Origin: Effrenium voratum
Taxonomy: Eukaryota > Sar > Dinophyceae > Suessiales > Symbiodiniaceae
DNA length: 64,000 nt
Assembly: GCA_963377175.1 (NCBI GenBank)
Contig: CAUJNA010002113.1
Span: 1-64,000 of the forward strand
Reading direction: 5' to 3'
The notes under the pieces were generated by a model, which made no database searches, was not told the DNA's origin, and saw only the letters and a list, made by a program, of their open reading frames with translations. Of the stretch, positions 1 through 11,812 are shown one piece after another. The first letter of the stretch is position 1. Each line of letters starts with the position of its first letter. The position numbers were made by a program, and so were the translations under genes.

Positions 1-18
1 TTCCGTCCGCCCTGGAAC

Positions 19-144
19 CGCCGAAAATGATCGTCGACGCGTCGAGCGCCGTCGCCTCCTGGAGGAGTTGGATCCGGTCAGGCCGGCACAAGCCCAGAGG
101 CAGCCAGCCGTCCCGGAGGTAGTTCAGCACGTGCCGGAAGAGAC
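19..144 (-). CDS. BTB gene exon 3, possibly cut by window edge
   Basis: Codes for LFRHVLNYLRDGWLPLGL followed by CRPDRIQLLQEATALDASTI, the second half of the T1 domain. Acceptor TCTGAG/G. A possible GT donor lies at 18 (GGCG/GTTCCA); the exon may instead run past the left edge. Intron 2 is 145-1058 and shows nothing else. Confidence 0.85.
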
Positions 145-1936
145 CTCAGAGGCATTCTACCCCCCGGTTCCACAAACCAACGTCCTTGGCCAGTTCTGCA
201 ACCAACCTTTGAAACCAACAGGCCAAACGCGACCTGTAGCAAAGCAACCTTACGTTAGACATGGTGTTGAGTTTTCCAAAAGGGGCCAAGTGGTCAAATG
301 GTCAAATGCGTTCAAGACGTCGCACTCTTTCTTGGGGTTCACTTCCCAACCTCTCACTGGTGTCCTGTGTGGGGAAAAAATTACCCAAGTAAGTGAGACT
401 ACTCCGATTAGAATGGCCCTGCGAATTGATCAAGCAGAAGTCAACATCCGAAATGATCAGAGCCAGACAGCACGAAACAACCGGCAGAGAATAGAATTGC
501 TTCTCCCTAAGGCCGAAATGGCAAACCAAGGAATAACCTTGAAAACGCACCAACAATGCCGACAAAACCACAAAAATGCCAAAGGCCAACAAAAAACCGC
601 CTTTGGCCGCTCCGAACTTTCCCCGCAAAACGATGCGAATGCGTTCGTCAGCTTGAAAATTAGGAAACCTTGACCTGCATGGGGCTTCGGTCATCTCAGA
701 GTGTCCTAAATATGGCAAAGGGAGACAGGGAAATCAAGTAACTTCTCGAAACTCACCAGGAATTGCTGGTTGCAGGCTGGTTCACCTTCAGTATTTGGGG
801 ATCCATCGGACCCCCGTCGCTTCGTTATGTGAGTTTCTCAAAATGGTGGGCTCCCTGTTGGTATCCAAAAAAAGGCCAGCCAAATAGGGGCCCAATTGAG
901 CAACTCCCACTTCTTTGTTGCTGTTGACCCCTCAAAAAGCTAAGTTTTCTCTAAATCCTATGGACCCCCCTTTTTTCAACCAAAGATCCGCGCCCCAACC
1001 GGCCATGAAGACATGGCGCCTCCCCCCCCATCCCACCCCGCGCATTGCTCCGAGGCGCGGCCATCCCGGTCGATGCAGAGGCAGTCCTCCCACCAAACAG
1101 CTTCCGCATCGCCCGCGAGCATCTGGGCGATGAGGCTGGGCTGCTTCCTGCTGATTGACGTGACGGAACTGCCGTGGATCGACCCGTGGATCGACCCGTG
1201 GATCCACCCATGGATCCACCCGTGGATCGCTAGAAAATGTTGGACGACCCCTTTTTTGTTGCTTGAGTGGATCCGTGTGAGGAGCTATGCTATGAGGCAA
1301 TGTTGGACGACCCTTTTTGCTTGAAAAGTGCAAGAGATGCAGGGAATGAGACATGGAATGACCCTGATAAGCCGTCCAACTGGCGGTTTCCTCAAAGGGG
1401 ACCAAAGCCTGGGTTCATTCCCACATTCCCTACCTATCGCACCGATCGCAAGTTTGGTCGCGGATATCTGGCTGTGTGATGGTTTACGTGGGAACCCGCA
1501 AAGGTGGGAGGTCAAGACTCTAGATCACGCGTCTCTAGCTCCTGGGCACCTTCATGGTGAGATCAATTTACACGCGCGAGCCCGCCAAACAATGGGCGGG
1601 CACATCCAAGCCCAGGTTCCTGTTTTTCCCGCCGCTTGCAAAAGTCAAAGTCGTGGGCTATATAACTTATAACCAACTTAGGTTATAACCATGGGTCGAC
1701 GGTCACAGGCAAGAACGATCACCGCTATCACCATGGTCATAACTCCTACTAAGTTGGCTGAACATCCAAGTGGGCACCTTGCAGACATAACACGCAAGTG
1801 ACCTACCCCACTTTTTCTCAGAAGTTTCCAGCTCAAACCGAGAAAAACGCGGCCGAGCTGGGCCGAGCTGCATCAGCGTACTGCGCGCCACGCTGTAGAG
1901 CTCGCCGCCCACGTTGAGGCACACCACTTCATCCAT
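19..1936 (-). CDS. BTB/T1-domain (KCTD-like) gene, 5' part, three exons
   Basis: Three exons join in phase to a BTB domain of the potassium-channel-tetramerisation (T1/KCTD) type: VCLNVGGELYSVARSTL (strand 1 and helix start), then SLIAQMLAG, then CLCIDRDG, then LFRHVLNYLRDGWLPL. The signatures LNVGG, IDRDG and F..VLNYLRDG are all in place and the spacing matches the family without gaps. Such domains form homo-oligomers and in KCTD proteins often recruit cullin-3 ligases. The gene starts at ATG 1936 (no upstream exon seen) and runs off the left edge. Both introns begin with GC. Same strand as the TPR gene, no evidence of a shared role. Confidence 0.9.
1059..1147 (-). CDS. BTB gene exon 2
   Basis: Codes for KQPSLIAQMLAGDAEAV then WWEDCLCIDRDG. 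Acceptor AGCAG/G, donor GC (GATGGCC/GCGCCT), phase 1, so that R is rebuilt and the protein reads IDRDGR-LFRHVLNYL. The intron upstream (1148-1868) contains a 12-bp tandem repeat and a 105-bp dispersed repeat. Confidence 0.87.
1172..1230. repeat. 12-bp tandem repeat GTGGATCGACCC
   Basis: Five near-copies of GTGGATC(G/C)ACCC directly upstream (on the gene strand) of the BTB exon 2 acceptor. Confidence 0.85.
1343..1455. repeat. Dispersed repeat I, copy 1
   Basis: Shares the order GGAATGA..ATG-ACC, CCAACTGG.GGTTTC, GGGGACCAAAGCCTGGGT, CATTCCCT.CCTATCGCA and CGATCGCAAGTTT with 53763-53872, in the same orientation. Lies in BTB intron 1. Confidence 0.85.
1869..1936 (-). CDS. BTB gene exon 1
   Basis: Starts MDEVVCLNVGGELYSVARST, then LM and a split codon. 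Start chosen because the BTB domain begins at once and this is the first in-frame ATG. The donor is GC (ATGCA/GCTCGG), phase 2; it makes Q with exon 2 and the exact T1 spacing STLMQ-KQPSLIAQM. No GT donor in reach fits both phase and spacing. The donor motif AGCTCGGCC is directly duplicated 10 bp on. Confidence 0.87.
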
Positions 1937-1997
1937 GCCACAAGTAGAATTTCACCCAGACAACTTGATTGAATCTGAATCTGGGCTGTCAAATCCC

Positions 1998-2066
1998 AGA
2001 TTAACTTTGAGTGGGTTTCATGGAAAGTGCCACTGAACCCTAAAAAGCTGAAAGAACCTCAGAGGA
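1998..2066. repeat. Dispersed repeat E copies (AGTGGGTTCAATGGAA type)
   Basis: GATTAACTTTGAGTGGGTTTC then ATGGAAAGTGCCACT, CCTCAGAGGATGGCTGGG. Related copies with the same order of words lie at about 10441-10530, 32906-32990, 45158-45250, 50220-50283 and 61034-61110. Confidence 0.7.
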
Positions 2067-3800
2067 TGGCTGGGAACCACCAAGGAAATTTATGGTTTTC
2101 GAACCGGTACCCTTTCCAGTTGATTTGAGGGTCCCGACCAACCAGAGAACCACCATTTGGGGAACCGGGGGCCCCATGTCTCCCAAGGACACATACCCAC
2201 CTTTTGGACATGAGGAGGACCACCTTTTGGACATGAGGCGGACATCTTCCCGCAAGTTTGGTTTCCTGTCGATTGAAGGTTGAGTCACATCCCAACACAA
2301 ACCGGAAGCAAGGGAACCCACGAGCCTCTGTACCCCTAGAACTGGTTGAAGAAAGAACACCATTTTGAAGGGTCCCTTTGGAGAAGACACAACCGTGTCC
2401 TTGAGACACATCAACTTTGGCCCCAATGCAAGCGCATACCAAAACCTTCGACCCAGAACGGCTGCGTGGGCGCCGGGTGAGCGCCCGAGAAAAGTTGATC
2501 TGCGTCTGGGATTGGAATGAGGAGTCCTGTAAGTAGCCCAGATCCATTGGCATTTGGCTCGTCAAGTTTCAAGGAAGACTCCTCTTTCTCCAAAAAAAAG
2601 AGAGCTCCAGCTTCAACCCTACCAGGATGCGTGCCTGTTCTTTTCTCATGACTTTCGTTAAGAGTTCAACTTTGGGCATGTATCAACCTAGACCCCAACA
2701 AATTCCCCAAAAAACAACCTGGTGGCTTTCCTTTGGTGTCCCTTTTAAACCACCTCAAACCAAGGTCTCGGAGCTTCCCCAACCTCCACCCCTCGAACCG
2801 GCCCGGTTCGAAGCCCGGAGGGCGGGTGGCCCTTTGGGGCCCCTGGCAGCGCCAGTCTCAGCACGTGGTCTCGCGCCTGGCCCTCCAACCTTGGCCCAGA
2901 CGCTTCGTCTTCGTCCAAACGCTATGGGCCGTGCAGCAAAAAAAATCAAAACAACTTATTTTATTAACATTTTTCCGCAGCCTTCTCATGGTCTCCGATT
3001 TTTGGTTTTGGCTCTGTTCTTTTTTAGTAGGCCCCCGGCCCCCCTACCAAAAATGAACAGAATCGACAAAAAAACAAAAAAATAGACCTAAGAACATGAG
3101 CCAGCAACAGTGAAGGAGTTTGTTACAAATGAAAAGTAACACCTTCAAACCCTTAGCCAGGATGGGACTCTCTGCACAAAGAGTTGCAACCCAACTCACA
3201 GGGCGCGGCCCTGTTCCACCAGCATCCTTCTGGTTAGCCTGTACTTTCATCCGGGGAGGGGTGTCCCGGTTCTCCCCCGATTCCATTTGTCCAGTCCCTC
3301 CCAAAGCGGCAATCGGACGGTCCGCAGTTCCTTGGATGCTGCGGTCCCGAGGACGTAGCGTGGAATCTTTGTCTGCTCTTGGCTCACTCAAAGTCAGGAG
3401 AACCGAAAAAGCTAAAAAGCAGCTCACCTATATCTCCCCACACAAAAACCTGGAATCAGAGGCCATACGCTACTCTTTGGGGAGTCATGAACAGAACCAA
3501 AGAAGCAAAAGCAACAACAACTCATGAGTCAAGAACAAAACTCAAAACTCAAAGAAGCAAGACGGCTGCAGACATGTCCGGGCCAGTTCATCAAAGGGTG
3601 CCAAATACACATGGCTTACTCACATGTATTGCGCATCCTCAAAAAGAACAAGGGCGCCCAGTACATAAAGCTTGTTGCAGGTGCCAGACAATGACAAGGG
3701 TCCCGCACTTTCTCTCCTGAGTTGCTGGACTTGAAGTCTTGGCTTCGACCATCGCGGTAAACAACCAGCTTGGGACTTTTTCGGGCCCACTCCAAGAAAA

Positions 3801-4015
3801 GGTGAATTATAATGTTTCACCAACCCAGACACCACATAAACCGCCTGAGCATTCCCCACATAAACCACCACAGGGATCCTTACATTATACACCTGAACAT
3901 TGCCTTGTCAATGGTGGTTTCCCTTTATTTTGGTATTGAAAATGCCATGTTTCAAATGTATCTGTTAAGGAGCCCTGCACCGAATTCGGTCGTGTGAGGG
4001 CGTTATAATTCACCC
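3801..4015. repeat. Inverted-repeat element B, long copy
   Basis: Ends are GGTGAATTATAAT and ATTATAACGCC...-type: left GGTGAATTATAATGTTTCACC, right CGTTATAATTCACC. Shares CCCCACATAAACCACCA with 26705-26807, but carries about 110 bp of extra sequence that recurs at 25092-25186, as if one element were nested in another. Confidence 0.75.
3887..3974. repeat. Dispersed repeat C, copy 1
   Basis: Matches 25092-25186: ACACCTGAACATTGCCTTGT.AATG.TGGTTTCC.TTTATTTTGGT then CAAGTTTCAAATG and GTATCT.T.AAGGAGCC, same orientation. Confidence 0.8.
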
Positions 4016-4040
4016 AGAGTTCATGGAACCTGCGTGCGAA

Positions 4041-4128
4041 TCACACGCGGCCAAGATGCTCCTCCAGCAGCCAGGCGACCCCTGCGCCGAGGCCGAGGAA
4101 CGCAGCAAGCGCCCAGGCGCAGCAAAGC
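4041..4128 (-). CDS. TPR gene exon w43: C-terminal transmembrane helix and stop
   Basis: Codes for [20 protein letters not shown] then LEEHLGRV and TGA (4041-4043). About 21 uncharged residues form one membrane helix, leaving an eight-residue tail, as in tail-anchored proteins. Acceptor GTCTCAG/G takes 1 nt (phase 2 before). Downstream there is open space of 2.1 kb before the next gene on the same strand. That it is the last exon of the TPR gene rests on strand, order and phase only. Confidence 0.62.
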
Positions 4129-7100
4129 CTGAGACAGGGCTGGCGTCCAACCATTCTGTCCAGGCAGGGCACTTTTTAATTAGTATGTTTCCTCTCTAAA
4201 CCATCAAGGGAAGCTCACCATAATTGGGAAGCTTAGTGTATCGCTCTAAAAACATCAGCTTCAAGGGAAGTCTTTCCAGGCAGGGCTCTGTTGTTCTTCT
4301 TTTGGGGTTCCCCCCTCTAACACATCAGCTTTAAGGGAAGTCTTTCCAGGCAGGGCTCCGTTGTTCTTCTTTTGGGGTTCCCCCCTCTAACACATCAGCT
4401 TTAAGGGAAGTCTTTCCAGGCAGGGCTCTGTTGTTCTTCTTTTGGGGTTCCCCCCTCTAACACATCAGCTTCAAGGGAAGTCTTTCCAGGCAGGGCTCTG
4501 TTGTTCTTCTTTTGGGGTTCCCCCCTCTAACACATCAGCTTTAAGGGAAGTCTTTCCAGGCAGGGCTCCGTTGTTCTTCTTTTGGGGTTCCCCCCTCTAA
4601 CACATCAGCTTTAAGGGAAGTCTTTCCAGGCAGGGCTCTGTTGTTCTTCTTTTGGGGTTCCCCCCTCTAACACATCAGCTTCAAGGGAAGTCTTTCCAGG
4701 CAGGGCTCTGTTGTTCTTCTTTTGGGGTTCCCCCCTCTAACACATCAGCTTTAAGGGAAGTCTTTCCAGGCAGGGCTCCGTTGTTCTTCTTTTGGGGTTC
4801 CCCCCTCTAACACATCATTTTTAAGGGAAGTCTTTCCAGGCAGGGCTCCGTTTCTTTTTTTTGGTTTCCCCCTCGAATTTAAGGAAAGTCTTTCCAGGCA
4901 GGGCTTCAGGGCTCCGTTTTTCTTTTTGGTTTCCCCCTCTAACACATCAACTTTAAGGGACCTCTTTCCAGACAGGGCTCCGTTTCTCTTTTCTTTGTGG
5001 TTCCCCCCTCTAACACATCAGCTTTAAGGGAAGTCTTTCCAAACAGGGCTCCGTTTTCCCCCTCTAAAACATGAGCTTCAAGAGAAGCTCACCTAAAATG
5101 GGCAAAAAGGTGAGCTTACCACCAAATAGGGAAATATAGGGGCCCCCCGTTCCAGGACTCCGAATCGCTCTAGAAACCCGCCAAATAGATCTGGGGATCC
5201 GAATCGATCGGATAATATTTGAAAAAAAAAGTTGGCTGATATAAGCTGATCGAAGATCCGAGTCGCTCGATCCGGAAAGCAAGCCATGCAGCGGAAGTCG
5301 CGCGAGCCTCCGTCCAGTTTGGAGTTTCGAGGAGTTTCACCCATACTCTCTACAGAGCAGGGGTTCTAAGATGACCCCAAGCCACCAATCCAAACCACTA
5401 AGGCGTACCGCACTGAGTGGTTGCAACCACGGAAAACAACTCTAAACATGCTTAAAAAAACTCCCCCCCCCCCAAAAAAAAAAACGAAAAAAAGAAAGAA
5501 AAAGAAAAGCTGGAGGGCCCCCCCTCCCCAGAAAAGAAAAAAACTTCAAAGCCTGACAAAGCTCCAGAACACCCTTCACCCGCTCCGACCGCGCTTGCCG
5601 CGCTCGAGCGCGGCCCCGCTTCGGCCGAGGCGCAGGGCTGAGGCGGTGCCAAGGGGCGCTGCGGCCCTCCAGGCGCGGCGAGTCACTCGGCCCTGGCGTC
5701 AGACACGTGGCGAGGCGCTCCCAGATGGTCAACCACCAGGTCAGTATGTAACCATTTCTCGGTCCTCCAGATTTGAGAGGATAGAATAAGGGTACTACCG
5801 GTACCAACTTCTTTCTGTAGTCTATTTTAATAGGGAATCTCCCCCCAAAAAAGGAATGGTAAAAGGGCACTACTGGGGGACCTAGCCATGGTGGTCAGAC
5901 CGGGACCATCACCTTAGTTACACCAGTTAGAACCAGGTAAGGTACCCTCCCACCAAAACATGGAAGTGCACTTTTGGTCCCTGCCCCAGAGGAGGGTGGG
6001 AGGGTAACGAAGAAATACAACTGGTGTAGCTGAATTAACCCGATTAACCCGCCCCCTTGGTTACAACCTACTTTGCCAACCTAAAATATCTACCCTGTTG
6101 ATATCCGTTTGGTTCGGCAAAGGAAAAAAGAGGACCCTAATCCTCCGAGACCTGCTTTTCCAACAGAAGGGGTCGTCATGGGGGCTGAGTTTTTTCAGAT
6201 TCCTGGGTTTTTCAGATTCCTGGGGGCTGAGTTTTTTTCAGCAAAAAAACAAAAACAAAAAACAAACAAAAAAACACAGCCCATCATCTGCATCTTCTAG
6301 TTCAGGGCCATGGGTCTGTTTTTGTTTTTTGCTTTTTGGGTTTTTGGTTTTTTGCTCATAAACACCAAGAAAACCAAAAAACACAGCCCATCATCTGAAG
6401 ACAATACTTTGTTGATGCTCTCTGGATGCAAGCTTTCTTGATGCAAGACATCAATAATATGATGAGATGTGTATCAACAGAACATACGCCTCTTCCAAGA
6501 TATTCTGCAGGTAACTCCAGGTAACTGGGGATAATTTATCTCATCTCTCATTTCATCTTCTGCAGGTAACATCTCATCACAAGCAATTGCTTGTGGCTTG
6601 TGTCTACTCGAATCTATTCTGAACAGCTTTACTGTTGCAAGAGCTCTTCAGCAACACGAATAGCTGCAGAGAATCTTATTCCAAAGCTCTTATTCCAAAG
6701 CTGAACAGCTTTATGCAGAGAATGGTATTTGCATCTGCAGATATCGTTGCAGGTGCTCATCTTTGCATCTTGTGCTTCTTGAGCTCAAGCAACTAGATTG
6801 GAGCTGTGCTCCAATTGCTCCAGCTCATTATGCGATAAATATGTTTGTGTTAGCTGTCTTTTCTCAAGAGCATGGGCAGAGCCCATTCTGCCCATGCGTA
6901 TATTGAAAAATATTGAACATCCAACTGTAAAAAGAGATGAGTCTTGCAGCTGAAAGCTGCATAGATCAGTGATATCTTACCTTTCTTATGATTTCATATG
7001 CGTGGCAAGCTGTGCTTGCCATACTTACGTGTTTCAGAATTGCAACACAACAATAATATTTGTCCCAAACATACATCTGCTTGCAGATTGCTAAGAATAC

Positions 7101-10100
7101 GTCTTCCAAAATATTGCATACGTACGCAACTTGTGTTGAAGATTTGTGCCAAACATACGTCTTCCAAAAGTTAGCACCCTGAGGTTTATAAACTTGGCAT
7201 GCGTAAGCATGCCAATTATCCAAAAATAAGCTACAGACACACGTTTGCTAAATATTTGTGTCCAACAATGATATTTGTGCAAAATAGTTCTCAACAGGCT
7301 GTCTTCTGTGCAGATTGAAGCTAGCTCATTTTCCAGGTCTGGATGCATCTGAGTCTTCATTGGATCGAAAATGAATCTGTGCTTGCATGTCATCAGCCAA
7401 AAAAACAAAAACGCACCCCAATAAATCTAAGAGGTCACGGGTCTTGATCGTATATGTTTGGTATTTTTTAGTGTTTTTAATGGAAAAACTCAGCCCCCAA
7501 GAATCTGAAAAACTCAGCCCCCAGGAATCTGAAAAACTCAGCCCCCAGGAATCTGAAAAACTCAGTTGCCATGCCGACCCGCCCTCTTTTCCAAAGGGAA
7601 ACCTAAGCACTGATGTGTCTTGATAATCAATCCGTTGCTACCTGTTCGTCAACATGTTGCATACAATCATGATTCCATGGCCTCCCCTCCCCACATTGCT
7701 TCATCCAATAATATCAAGAGCAACATCTGAAACAAACAATGCAAACCATGTATATGCCAGGTCACTGACTTCTGTGAACCAGGCTAAAGTTTTACAAAAG
7801 TCAGTGGGATACGTTCAATAAATCCAACTCTACATAAGCCGGGTGGCCTTCAAGTAATGAAGGCGCCAACCAGTTCCAAGGCTTCAAGACAAGATTTCTT
7901 AGAGGCCACCTTATGCTGGAATCTGGCCACCAAAAAAAAAAACACTCCCCCCCCCCTCCCAAACAAAAAGCAGGAACAACTACTGCAAAACATTTGCTCT
8001 GATCAGAGGTTTGGAGAGAGGTCGAATTCTTAGAGGGAAAATCCAGGAAAGGGCAGGAACAAGCCAAAACTTAGACTACCGTGCAGCATAGGAATTTGTA
8101 TGCCGCCTTTGTATTGCTTCAATCGCTGGCAATTGTCTCTTTTCTTCCACAGAAGAAGTCAAAAAGGCTAGGTTGGACAAATCTGAGAGTCGGCCGCAAC
8201 GGTGGATTTTCTGAGTATTGCAAGTGAACCAACCACACCCAACAAAACCCCGATAAACAACCGTGATAGGGCTTCCCTTTTGCCCCTTGAAATACTCACA
8301 CCCCCGCAAGAAAGCGGGAGCATAGCATCGGGAAACATCAAGGTAGTTGGCTCATGCGTGCCTCGGGCAAGGCCACAACACAAATACAAAAAGGATGTCC
8401 CTGTCTGCCGTCAGACCCATTAGGGGGATCCCAAAACTGTTTTTCCGCTTGATCTCCTCTTGAACAAACCAACAGAAAGAGCAGACTCAAAAAGTCACAT
8501 CCATCATGCATCTCGCGACAAAACAACAATTGTTTCAGTCATAATCTTGGTGCGGCCTCCCCCTGCGGCCAAGCCGGAACGTGAAAGGCAAGCAACATGT
8601 GTCATGTGTTGACAAGCGGATTCCTGTTTCCCCGAAAGGGAGGGGACACCCCCCGATCAAAATCAACCGGGGATCCGATTAATTTGGCTTGCTTCACCTT
8701 CCGCACAGCCAACACCCCCAGCTGCTGGCCATCATGTGCTTTGGGTGTGAAATGGACATGGGGATCTTTTTGTGGACATCAGAAATCGGCTCGGATGCAT
8801 GTCCACTAATGACTTTTGAGTTTCTGTATCACATTTCATGGCCAAATAGGACTCGGAATGGGACTCGCAATCCCCAAACTCGCCTGGCATGTTCAAGTCG
8901 CTTGTGCACCCTAAGCCCTTAAGCCTAAATCCTAAATCACCTGGCGTTATTCTGTGGAATTCATTGGGGGTTGTTTTGTTTGCTTTGGCCACAATAGACG
9001 TTCTTTTCTTTGGCGCCTCAATTCTTCAACCAGGAGTCGACTTCTCCTGGCGTCCCACTATGCAGACCGCGCAACCGTCTTCTTTCCATAGCCATGTGGC
9101 TGATTTGTGTCTCGGCGTACAGGGTGATACGGCCATGGGCCACAAGCAGACCCCGGCATTTCGGCCGGAAGTTGGAGAAATATCCAGCGGGCCTTCTCGC
9201 CTACGGGGAACCAGCACAGCTCATCCCAAAATAAACTTGACCTGGCAAAGCTGACCTGCAGAAACAACTCCAAACTCTTATTTGCCAAAATAATTAAGAA
9301 ATACCCTCCCTCCCTCCCACTAACATGGCAGCTGAGACAGGGTACCCCCAAGAGGAAAGTCATTTTCCAGGTACCCTCCCACAGGTGCTACGTTTGTTGG
9401 AGGGAGGGTACCGACCAGTTGAAAGCATGTCACTCCTCCCTCCAACAATGTCCTGAGTTTACTGGCCAAAAGCTTGCTGGATTTTGCCAACACGACGAAA
9501 CCCGAATTTGCCGCTTTCAAGGGGTGTCACACCCTTAGGTTGGATAGGTCATGCGCCCTGGGAAAACGTCAGCATCTGAAAGGGTATGACCGCAACGACC
9601 CTTGGAGTGCTCTAAGTAGATCACTTCCAACCCTGTCTCTTTGCCACTCAAATGGCCCAGACCCAAAAAGTACATCAGCTCCAGGAACGAGCAAAAAACG
9701 GGCAAGCGCTGCTCCCCTGTTCGCCAACATCTTTGATGGCGATGAATTTGCCAGGTGGTGCGCTGTTTTTGGTTGGTTCCATGTTAATCTGTAGGAGGGT
9801 ACTTAGAGTCCATTCAAGTTACTCTAGCGTGCCAGCGTGGGGAAACACAAATGCTATTCGAGGTGCCTGTAGGGTCTGGACCATATCCGCTGGGCTCACT
9901 AAAGTGACATCCTTAACAAGTTTAAGCATTTCAACGTCCCACTGACATGACATGATTCAGAGTCGTGTTGTTTTCATATACATTTTTCCACGCAACACGT
10001 GGCATCCATAGTGGCCTCGGTCTTAAGAGTTGGTCGGGAAAAGCTTTTTTGCAAAAGCCACCACCCAGATTGGAGGAAGCGCAAAGCAGCTACCTCTCAG

Positions 10101-11656
10101 CTCTATCCACATCCAAGCGCGGTACAAGCGCCGGGAGTTTTCCCATCGATCGCATGCAGTGAAAGCTTACTGCTGCTCAGCACGGAATGACTCAGGGTGT
10201 TGGGAATGAACCGCAAGTGGATTCCGGATTCCCTTAAAGGAAATCATTGGGGATGGCGTATCTCAGGATCATTCCAAATCATTCCCTGCCTATCGATGCA
10301 GCAATAACATGCAACTTCCATTTGCTTTTTCGCCCCCTGGACAGAATGAGAACATATTTCCAGTAGTGAAATGGCGATTCCAACTTCAAATTTAAAACCA
10401 ACCAGGAAAAAATGTATTCTTCACTGGGCTGTCCATGTTCTGATCCGCTGCAAAACGTAAATAACTTGTGGTGGATTAAATGGAAACTACCATGAAACCC
10501 TGCCAAGGAACCGGATGGCTGATAAAACCACCTAGTATGGATGATGAGTTTGCCCCTGCTGGGTGAATCAAGCAAAGGCTCAGAAGAAACCCATTCAGAA
10601 AAAATGTGATGTTTGGTTCTACAGTCACGTGCCTCAACTCATCGAGGCATCCCGAGGCACTGGGCCCGAGCGCAAAGGATCAGCTTGCGCCTCGAAAGCG
10701 CCCGCGCGCGTCCCAGGGAAGGGGGGAGATGGGGGGGGGGACAAAGGCCAGGAGGGGAGGGAGGAGGGGGGAGGATGGAGCCTTGAAAAGTGACGCAAAA
10801 CCACAAAAGCCTCGACTTGGACAGCCTGGACATGGTTCCTTCACGGAAACCTTAAGGAAAACTTCCACAATCTACCTGCTTTACGGGATCCTGGAGCCAA
10901 TGAACCTGGTGAATCCGTCCAACGCAAAGGACATACGGATCCCTGCCACTGAAGTTCCCCACTCCGGCAATTTCCGTGTGAACAGTGGACACCCAACAAA
11001 CAGATCCCGCCCAGTTGCTCCGTTGTCTCACCTCAACACCACAACCAAGTAATGTTGACCCCTTAAAAAAAAGAAGAGAAATTTGGTTGACTCATACGGG
11101 GTCAGCATTGCCGAAAAGCGACAAAAAGGGATACTACTGGGCCACTCCTCCCGAGAGAACGTCCAGGCGCGAGGACGCTTGGAGGTCAGCTTGTCCAGGC
11201 GCTTCTGGATCAGCATGGAATCCTCCTGGCGGCCCTCATCCCCCAAGCGAAGACTCGTCCATTGGCCTCTTGGCGATAGATTCCTTTACAAACCAAAATG
11301 GGAAAACAACAAGAATTGAAGAGAAAGCGCAAAAGAGTCCCCGGGCCAAAGAACGCCTTGCGGCTCCGAGGGCTCCGGAAGGGGGTTCCAGGGTTGTTGG
11401 GATGCTCTGCTGGGCGTATTTTGGCTTCTCCCTCGCCAAGCGATTCAATGCTTGATGCCATGATGTACGTGCTTCTCGCCTGCCTCACCACTCCTTGCTT
11501 CTCCGGATCCCATGCTTTTCAGCGGGAGCCAGGTGGATTGTTTGAGCAAACCTCATGAAAACATCTCCAAGCGGAAGAAAGCCATCCCAAAATGGATGGA
11601 AATCTTTCAGCACAAGCTCAAAAAGTGTACCAGTAATTACCTTGCCCCACTTTGGC

Positions 11657-11693
<37 letters not shown>

Positions 11694-11773
11694 ATCTCTC
11701 TCTCTCTCTCTATCTTTCCTTCCTTCCTTCCTTGCTTGCTTGCTTGCTTTCTTTCTTTCTTTCTGTCTTTCTG

Positions 11774-11812
<39 letters not shown>

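Larger units (their letters stand above)
1937..4040. other. Intergenic region between the TPR gene end and the BTB gene start
   Basis: Holds a dispersed repeat (1998-2066), a 24-bp direct duplication near 2197-2240, an unexplained GC-rich island (2790-2925) that stays open on both strands, a smaller one (3270-3360), and most of an inverted-repeat element (3801-4015). No promoter or polyadenylation signal is recognisable; no spliced-leader-like sequence sits upstream of 1936. Confidence 0.5.

Noticed and set aside
68..673. 201-codon plus-strand frame at the left edge
   Set aside because: It overlaps the BTB exon 3 antisense and continues through intron sequence; no recognisable domain.
4240..5065. 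CRISPR-like array
   Set aside because: Units abut without unique spacers, and the DNA is eukaryotic.
5421..5789. Plus-strand open frame with a good donor (CCAG/GTCAGT)
   Set aside because: The protein is low-complexity Pro/Lys/Arg; the minus-strand reading links w40 and w43 in phase. Not fully excluded, see w42.
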